From Thermobifida halotolerans (GTDB lineage: Bacteria; Actinomycetota; Actinomycetes; Streptosporangiales; Streptosporangiaceae): 64,000 nucleotides of DNA. A program made the position numbers and the translations under genes. The first letter of the stretch is position 1; each line of letters opens with the position of its first letter. This document shows positions 60,012 to 64,000 of this stretch, in pieces. The stretch is taken from assembly GCF_003574835.2 (NCBI RefSeq), contig NZ_CP063196.1:1674001-1738000 (forward strand), given 5' to 3'. The notes beneath the pieces are model-generated. The model did no database searches. It was not told the origin of the DNA and saw only the letters and a list, made by a program, of their open reading frames with translations.

Positions 60012-60297
60012 TCACGGCACCTCGCGGCGCGGGAGCGGCAGATCGCACTGCTCACCCGTGGCCGCCCCTGGGACGGCGCGATGGCCCAGCGCTGCTTCGG
60101 CCAGGCGGTGGCCCACCCGAACCGCGATGGGGAAACGGGGCCGGAACCTGGAGATCGGGTGCGGCCCGCCGACACCCGCGGCCGGCTCCCAGTCGGCGTC
60201 GCCGAGGACGGAGGAGCGGTCCAGGTGCGCGCGAGGGCGGCTCGGTGCGGCGGCCGTAGAGGACCGCCTGCTCATCGGTGAGGAACTCGGCCGGCAT
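60012..60297 (-). pseudogene. Tn3-family transposase N-terminal remnant
   Basis: ATG 60297 gives MPAEFLTDEQAVLYGRRTEP PSRA, the classic start of actinobacterial Tn3 TnpA (DUF4158 region). After a frame change LDRSSVLGDADWEPAAG and GGPHPISRFRP echo the DDADRxLxxxRRGxHNRLGF part. The rest of the ~1000-aa protein is absent. Confidence 0.7.
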
Positions 60298-60892
60298 GCC
60301 CTGGAAGGTACGAGCAGGGGCGCGGTGCTCAGCGCGGGTCTTCGTTGCGGTGCTCCCCACCCCCCGTGTTCGGACCCGCCTCGCCGGAACCCGCCGCCGG
60401 CGGCCTCTTCCGCGCGCGGCGGAGAGGTCGGCCGCTGTGGAGCGGCGACCGGGGCCACCCGGCGGCCCGCTCCTCCCGCACTCCTCGGCGGGGCGGCGGG
60501 CGGCCCGCACCACTTCCGAGCTGCGGAGACGATTCGTTGCGGCCCGCTGCAACGCTATGGCGGCACCCCCGGCGCCCGGGGCGGAGGCGGCCCGGCGGGC
60601 GGGGCGACCCCCGCTTTTCTGGTTTGCGATAAGGGAAGGTTATCGAAAACCAGCGGAACAGCGGCCCCCGGCGCCCTCTTCGCTCATTCTGTTTGCTGAA
60701 ACCTTTTACGTTATGCATTAACGTTACTTACGCTACGAAATTAAACAGGGGGCGGGCAGACCGAGGGCTCAGGAGGCGGCCCCTCCCCGGACCGAGTGCG
60801 TCGACCGCTACCGGGGCAGGACCGGGGTGGTGGTCAAGGCCCAGTTCTCCCGAAGCTACGGCGAGCCGCAAAGTAGCTCGTGACTCGTGCGC
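60298..60892. other. Non-coding region with AT-rich island
   Basis: 595 bp without a supported gene. Mostly GC-rich, but 60687-60752 is AT-rich and carries the dyad ACGTTA-TGCAT-TAACGT (60708-60724) plus further ACGTTAC/TTACGC words; promoter, operator or old transposon end. Confidence 0.45.
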
Positions 60893-61258
60893 TCAGCCCA
60901 GCAGCCGGTGGAAGAACCGCTCTTCGCCCTCGGAGGCGATCGACGCGGGCAGGGCGAGCAGCGACTCCAGACGGAGCGGCTCCCCCAGGTCCAGCACGGT
61001 GCGTGGAAGCCGCTCGCTCGTACAGTCGGACGGTGCGTTTGACCAGCGCCGCGCCGATACCCCGACCGCGGTGGGAGGGGGTCTACCGCCAACCCTCTGA
61101 GCTTGGTGATGACCAGCATCAGGGCCAGGCCCTGGACCTCGTTGGCCCGGCGGGATGGTCAGGGCGCAGCCGACGACCCGTCCGTCGCGATCGGTGGCCA
61201 CGAGCAGCGCCGACAGGCCCGCGAAGGGGGCGACCTCGCGGCCGTGCAGGGGTGCCAC
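60893..61258 (-). pseudogene. GNAT acetyltransferase pseudogene
   Basis: Three frames must be joined: FAGLSALLVATDRDGRVVGC with ALTIPP; LALMLVITKLRGLAVDP; SHRGRGIGAALVKRTVRLYE (intact acetyl-CoA loop); and LRLESLLALPASIASEGEER ending FFHRLLG. At least two frameshifts and a short loss near RASGFHA. The decay begins upstream, where 61259-61440 holds an open stretch (TALLLHECLAQRDNESAVRT) of unclear origin. Confidence 0.65.
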
Positions 61259-61512
61259 TCGCCACGGTTCGCACCGCGCTCTCGTTGTCGCGCTGGGCCA
61301 GGCACTCGTGCAGCAACAGGGCGGTGTCCGCCTTCCCAGCGGCGGCGTTCAGGTCCTCGGTGATGTCGGTGCCCACGTCGGCCAGCAGTTCGGCGGCCCG
61401 GGGCAGGCCGTCGGGGTGTGCCGGGCGGATGCGGCCGCCGGCGGGAGCAGACCATCCCTTGGCGAGCTTCTCGGGGGTGATGGGGGAACGGGGGCGGAGC
61501 GCTTCTTCTGTT

Positions 61513-61569
61513 TGGCCACTCCCTTGAGTTGGCCAACCCAACCCACTGGCCAGACGAAACGAATGGCCA
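61513..61569. repeat. Four TGGCCA iterons, 17-bp period
   Basis: TGGCCA starts at 61513, 61530, 61547 and 61564, each exactly 17 bp apart, with different sequence between them. A palindromic core in phased direct repeats is the layout of a Rep/ParB/regulator binding array. Confidence 0.7.
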
Positions 61570-61693
61570 ATGGCCCCGGGCCTCGGCCAGGACATCGACG
61601 AAGTCGCCGCGGACACGACAGCAGGTCCCAGAAGCACGCCCCACCGCGGCCTCTGCGAGGCGGGATCCGGACTGATTCGGCGAACACCTGCAT

Positions 61694-61715
61694 GCCCGCG
61701 TACCGGTACGCGGGC
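61694..61715 (-). terminator. 22-bp perfect palindrome downstream of hicA
   Basis: GCCCGCGTACC/GGTACGCGGGC. About 70 bp after the HicA stop; terminator or operator. Confidence 0.5.
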
Positions 61716-61782
61716 GTATGGGCAGACGGAGGGGCCGGTGCCGTTCCCGGAGGTCAAAGAAGTATGCGCATCTCTTCGGCGG

Positions 61783-61974
61783 TCAGCCGCTCTGCTTGAG
61801 GACGGACGCCGTCGTGCCCCGCTTCAGCTCACGATGCAGGGACACGATCACCACCTTCTGGTCGCGGCGCAGCTTGGCGTGGTCGACTCTGGTCTTGACG
61901 TGCTCGGACCCCGCACGCTTCAGGGCGGCGACGACTTCGGGGCCGGAAGCAACAGGCAGACGGGAGGGACTCAC
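61783..61974 (-). CDS. hicA: HicA-like toxin with frameshifted C-terminus
   Basis: 63 aa. SRLPVASGPEVVAALKRAGS, VDHAKLRR with the catalytic histidine of the dsRBD-like mRNA interferase, VIVSLHRELKRGTTASVLKQ. The frame ends at SG-stop; shifting by one base reads on as LTAEEMRILL-stop, the normal HicA ending. So the last ~11 residues are lost by a one-base change near 61786. Activity may persist since the catalytic core is complete. GTG 61974 overlaps the hicB stop by 4 bp. Confidence 0.75.
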   Translation of the reverse strand: MSPSRLPVASGPEVVAALKRAGSEHVKTRVDHAKLRRDQKVVIVSLHRELKRGTTASVLKQSG

Positions 61975-62207
61975 GCGGGCAGGCGTATGTCGATCGCAGC
62001 GATCGAGGTGTCCGCAGTCGTCACGCTGTGGATCTCGTCGAAAGACTCGTCCTCGAAGTACAGCTCCAGCGCGTGTCCCAGCGCGGCGATCGCCTCCTCG
62101 CGGCTCTCTCCCTGAGAGGCCGCCTCGACATCCAGCGCACGCGCCACGTGCCCGCCCAACTCCGGGTCAGGGGTCACAGCAACAGCCAGATACGCGAAGC
62201 GCCCCAT
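61971..62207 (-). CDS. hicB: HicB-like antitoxin
   Basis: 78 aa. Partial RNase H fold antitoxin: GRFAYLAVAVTPDPELGGHV, EAASQGESREEAIAALGHAL ELYFEDE. No separate DNA-binding domain, as in the short HicB class. ATG 62207. Order hicB then hicA, which is the less common arrangement but known in actinobacteria. Confidence 0.75.
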   Translation of the reverse strand: MGRFAYLAVAVTPDPELGGHVARALDVEAASQGESREEAIAALGHALELYFEDESFDEIHSVTTADTSIAAIDIRLPA

Positions 62208-62382
62208 GTTCTCCAGAGTACTTCCGCACGGTCCGCGCAACCTGCGCGAGACCCACACGAGGAACGGGGTGGCTCCCTCGGGAGGTCAAAACACCGCAGC
62301 CGCCCCCGGCTGCCAGGCCGGGGACGGCTGTGTGGGATCAGGGTCGGAATGCGACCGCCTGGGGGCGGTGTTCCGCGGTCTT

Positions 62383-63231
62383 CTACCGTGCCGGGTGGCG
62401 GACCTCTGGCTCTTCGGTGGCGGGGCCGCGATGTCGTGTGCCGTTCGTGCGGAAAAGGCCGAGGCACAGGGCGGCGACGGCGACCATGCCCACCCCTGTC
62501 GCGGAGCCCGCCGTGTTGACCAGCAGGTCACCGACGTCGGCGCTGCGCCCGGCGGCCAGCGCCCACTGGACCGTCTCGATCGCCAGCGACAGCGCCGGCC
62601 CCGCGGCCAAGCGGGCCCACCAGGCGGGGAAGGCGGCGAAGGCCAGGATGCCGATCGGGACGAACAGCAGGGCGTTGACCGTCTTCTCCTCCACGATCAG
62701 GGCCGCCGACTCCTCGGCCTGGAGGAGAGGAGGCGGCAGGGCCTCCAGTTCCGCGCGCGTGTCCAGGTCCACGTCGTGTCCGTGGGCGTCGAACCACACC
62801 ACGCCGCTGTCGGTGGTGGGATAGCGGTAGAAGGCCGCATCAGCCGGGTCGGCCTCCCGGCGGGCCTGCTCCACCTCCTCCGGTGACAGCTCCCGTGCCC
62901 CGTAGTAGAGGGTCTCCTCCGGTCCCGGCCCCAGCACCAGGTAGGCGCCCTCCGGTTCGACGGCCGCCTGGCGCAGCTCCTCGTAGGCCGACAGCGGATT
63001 CCACGTCACGTCCCAACCGGTGGTGCCGACCTTGTCCCACCCCAGCATGGGCCCGGCCAGGACGAGCAGGTACACCGCGGCGGCCGCGCCCAGCAGCCAC
63101 CGGGCCTCCCGCGCGAACGCCCGCGGTGAGCGGCGGCGCCATCGAGCCACCACCACGGCGGCCGCGCCCAGCACCACCAGGGCGATGCCCACCGTCAACG
63201 GCGTCACGTAGAACAGCACCTGCCACATCAC
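62383..63231 (-). CDS. VanZ-like membrane protein
   Basis: 282 aa. Five membrane helices: LFYVTPLTVGIALVVLGAAA, ARWLLGAAAAVYLLVLAG, and a C-terminal VanZ core NALLFVPIGILAFAAFPAWW, LSLAIETVQWALAAGRSADV, GDLLVNTAGSATGVGMVAVA with the conserved E-x-x-Q...R-x-x-D-x-x-D...N-T-x-G pattern. A ~115-residue extracytoplasmic insert separates helix 2 and the core. Not the glycopeptide-resistance VanZ itself; function of the family is poorly known. GTG 63231 or ATG 63228. Confidence 0.8.
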   Translation of the reverse strand: MMWQVLFYVTPLTVGIALVVLGAAAVVVARWRRRSPRAFAREARWLLGAAAAVYLLVLAGPMLGWDKVGTTGWDVTWNPLSAYEELRQAAVEPEGAYLVLGPGPEETLYYGARELSPEEVEQARREADPADAAFYRYPTTDSGVVWFDAHGHDVDLDTRAELEALPPPLLQAEESAALIVEEKTVNALLFVPIGILAFAAFPAWWARLAAGPALSLAIETVQWALAAGRSADVGDLLVNTAGSATGVGMVAVAALCLGLFRTNGTRHRGPATEEPEVRHPAR

Positions 63232-63249
63232 GAGTCTCTTTCTCTCCTC

Positions 63250-63285
63250 CTGGTTCCGGCCGGGCGGACGTCCGGCCGGAACCAG
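63250..63285 (-). terminator. 14-bp terminator hairpin
   Basis: CTGGTTCCGGCCGG - 8 nt - CCGGCCGGAACCAG, upstream of vanZ and downstream of the secreted-protein remnant. Confidence 0.75.
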
Positions 63286-63333
63286 GGAAGGTGTAGGAAG
63301 CCGCTTCTGCTACGGCCTCATGCGGTCACAGGC

Positions 63334-63354
63334 ACGAGACCGTTTCGGTCTCGT
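63334..63354. terminator. Small hairpin
   Basis: ACGAGACCG - TTT - CGGTCTCGT; RNA hairpin or operator. Confidence 0.4.
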
Positions 63355-63439
63355 ACATGGTGCTCGATCCCGCAACCTGCATGAGTCCCGTAACCGGAGG
63401 ACCACCATAGGTGAAGTAGGACCTGATGCGGAACGTGGC

Positions 63440-63595
63440 TTAGGAACTCCACTGGTCGGAGTAACCGGACTGGCGGACCCCGAACTTCGCACTGATTGTG
63501 CTGCCGTAGTCCTTGAAGTAGTCCACTGAGGCATTGCTGCAGTTGAAGGCATCAATACGCAAGGTGCCGTTGCTCAGGATGCCGTAGCCGATCGC
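63440..63595 (-). pseudogene. C-terminal tail of a small secreted-type protein
   Basis: GYGILSNGTLRIDAFNCSNA SVDYFKDYGSTISAKFGVRQ SGYSDQWSS-TAA in one frame, of lower GC than its surroundings. Looks like the end of a secreted hypothetical protein; it is joined at its N-terminal side to transposase sequence near 63595, so the start is lost. Confidence 0.5.
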
Positions 63596-64000
63596 CATCG
63601 GCCAGGGAGGCGTCCACCATGCGCCGCAGGATGCCCTTCTTGCCCGGCACCGCGGTCAGCTCCCCGATCAGCTCCTTCTCCACCCGCTTCTCCGCACGGG
63701 CGTTGATCCGGTGGATGAGACGGATCAACAGCTCCACCAGGCCGTCGATCAGCTCGGCCTGCCGGGTCCAACACAGGGCGGCCAGCAGGGTGTAGCGCAC
63801 CGGCTCGGCGAAGTCGGAGGGGTACATCCGGGCCGCGCGCGAGCGCCAGGCGGCCACGATCTTCTCCGACACGCTCCCGAACGGCTCGTCCGGCAGCCCC
63901 AGGGCCTGGACGGTCTTGAGCTTGTCGATCTCGGTGAGCCGGGTCCCAGCCCCAACGGCCCGGGGTCGGACTTCACGGTCCCCAACACGCCCTCGGTGCC
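63590..64000 (-). pseudogene. Tn3-family transposase internal fragment, continues past window
   Basis: EKIVAAWRSRAARMYPSDFA, LLAALCWTRQAELIDGLVEL LIRLIHRINARAEKRVEKEL IGELTAVPGKKGILRRMVDA is the conserved middle of actinobacterial Tn3 TnpA. Upstream, TEIDKLKTVQALGLPDEPFG S is in another frame than VLGTVKSDPGPLGLG, so a frameshift near 63950 breaks it. It ends abruptly at LADG where the secreted-protein tail begins. Confidence 0.75.

Overview
This is a high-GC actinomycete chromosome segment. Third codon positions are almost always G or C, GTG starts and 4-base start/stop overlaps are common, and long antisense shadow ORFs abound. The mix of genes (508-aa WWEEP-repeat protein, solitary DUF742 regulator, nitrogen-controlled urea uptake operon, single-chain acyl-CoA carboxylase) fits the Nocardiopsaceae/Streptosporangiales best; this placement is inference. 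I saw no rRNA, tRNA or CRISPR array.

Layout. 1-1289: most of a rifampicin monooxygenase gene (rox-like), cut by the window edge. 1987-11976: metabolic and housekeeping genes (FAD oxidase, class V aminotransferase, GNAT, RNase Z-like hydrolase, RlpA-like wall protein, Hsp20) and a 1191-aa RecB-like nuclease/helicase. 12345-14258: an orphan Phd/YefM-type antitoxin, a PaiB-like FMN protein and, divergent from it, a broken XRE-cupin regulator. 14399-19855: an 1818-aa single-chain biotin-dependent acyl-CoA carboxylase. 20052-29925: mostly small, membrane or hypothetical genes, with a pyruvyltransferase, an ankyrin/APH pair, a NUDIX hydrolase, a zinc metallopeptidase-like protein and a DUF742 regulator.

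29134-37108 is the most interesting accessory block: DUF742 regulator, styrene/indole-type flavin monooxygenase, AT-rich control region, membrane-associated methyltransferase, one-module KS-AT-ACP polyketide synthase, TetR regulator and alpha/beta hydrolase. It looks like a compact biosynthetic cluster for an unknown small polyketide. 37175-43526 holds exodeoxyribonuclease III, an IS607 remnant, a tyrosine recombinase, a glyoxalase-fold protein, an acyltransferase-like membrane protein and a phosphatase pseudogene without its catalytic loop. 43724-49771 holds an arginase-family gene and the complete urtABCDE operon behind GlnR-type boxes. 49840-57536 carries a methyltransferase/TetR divergent pair around a 40-bp palindrome, an enoyl-CoA hydratase, a GNAT-like acyltransferase, an AMP-ligase, a pterin carbinolamine dehydratase, an APH remnant and a PAS-GAF-SpoIIE phosphatase.

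57663-64000 is genome debris: a tyrosine recombinase, a rox N-terminus fused to a transporter tail (its first 182 bp repeat window bases 1-182 in inverted orientation), Tn3 transposase fragments, a GNAT pseudogene, a hicBA module with a frameshifted HicA, a VanZ-like protein, a four-copy 17-bp iteron array and a secreted-protein tail. Many pseudogenes here lost short internal blocks and not only reading frame, which suggests decay by small deletions.
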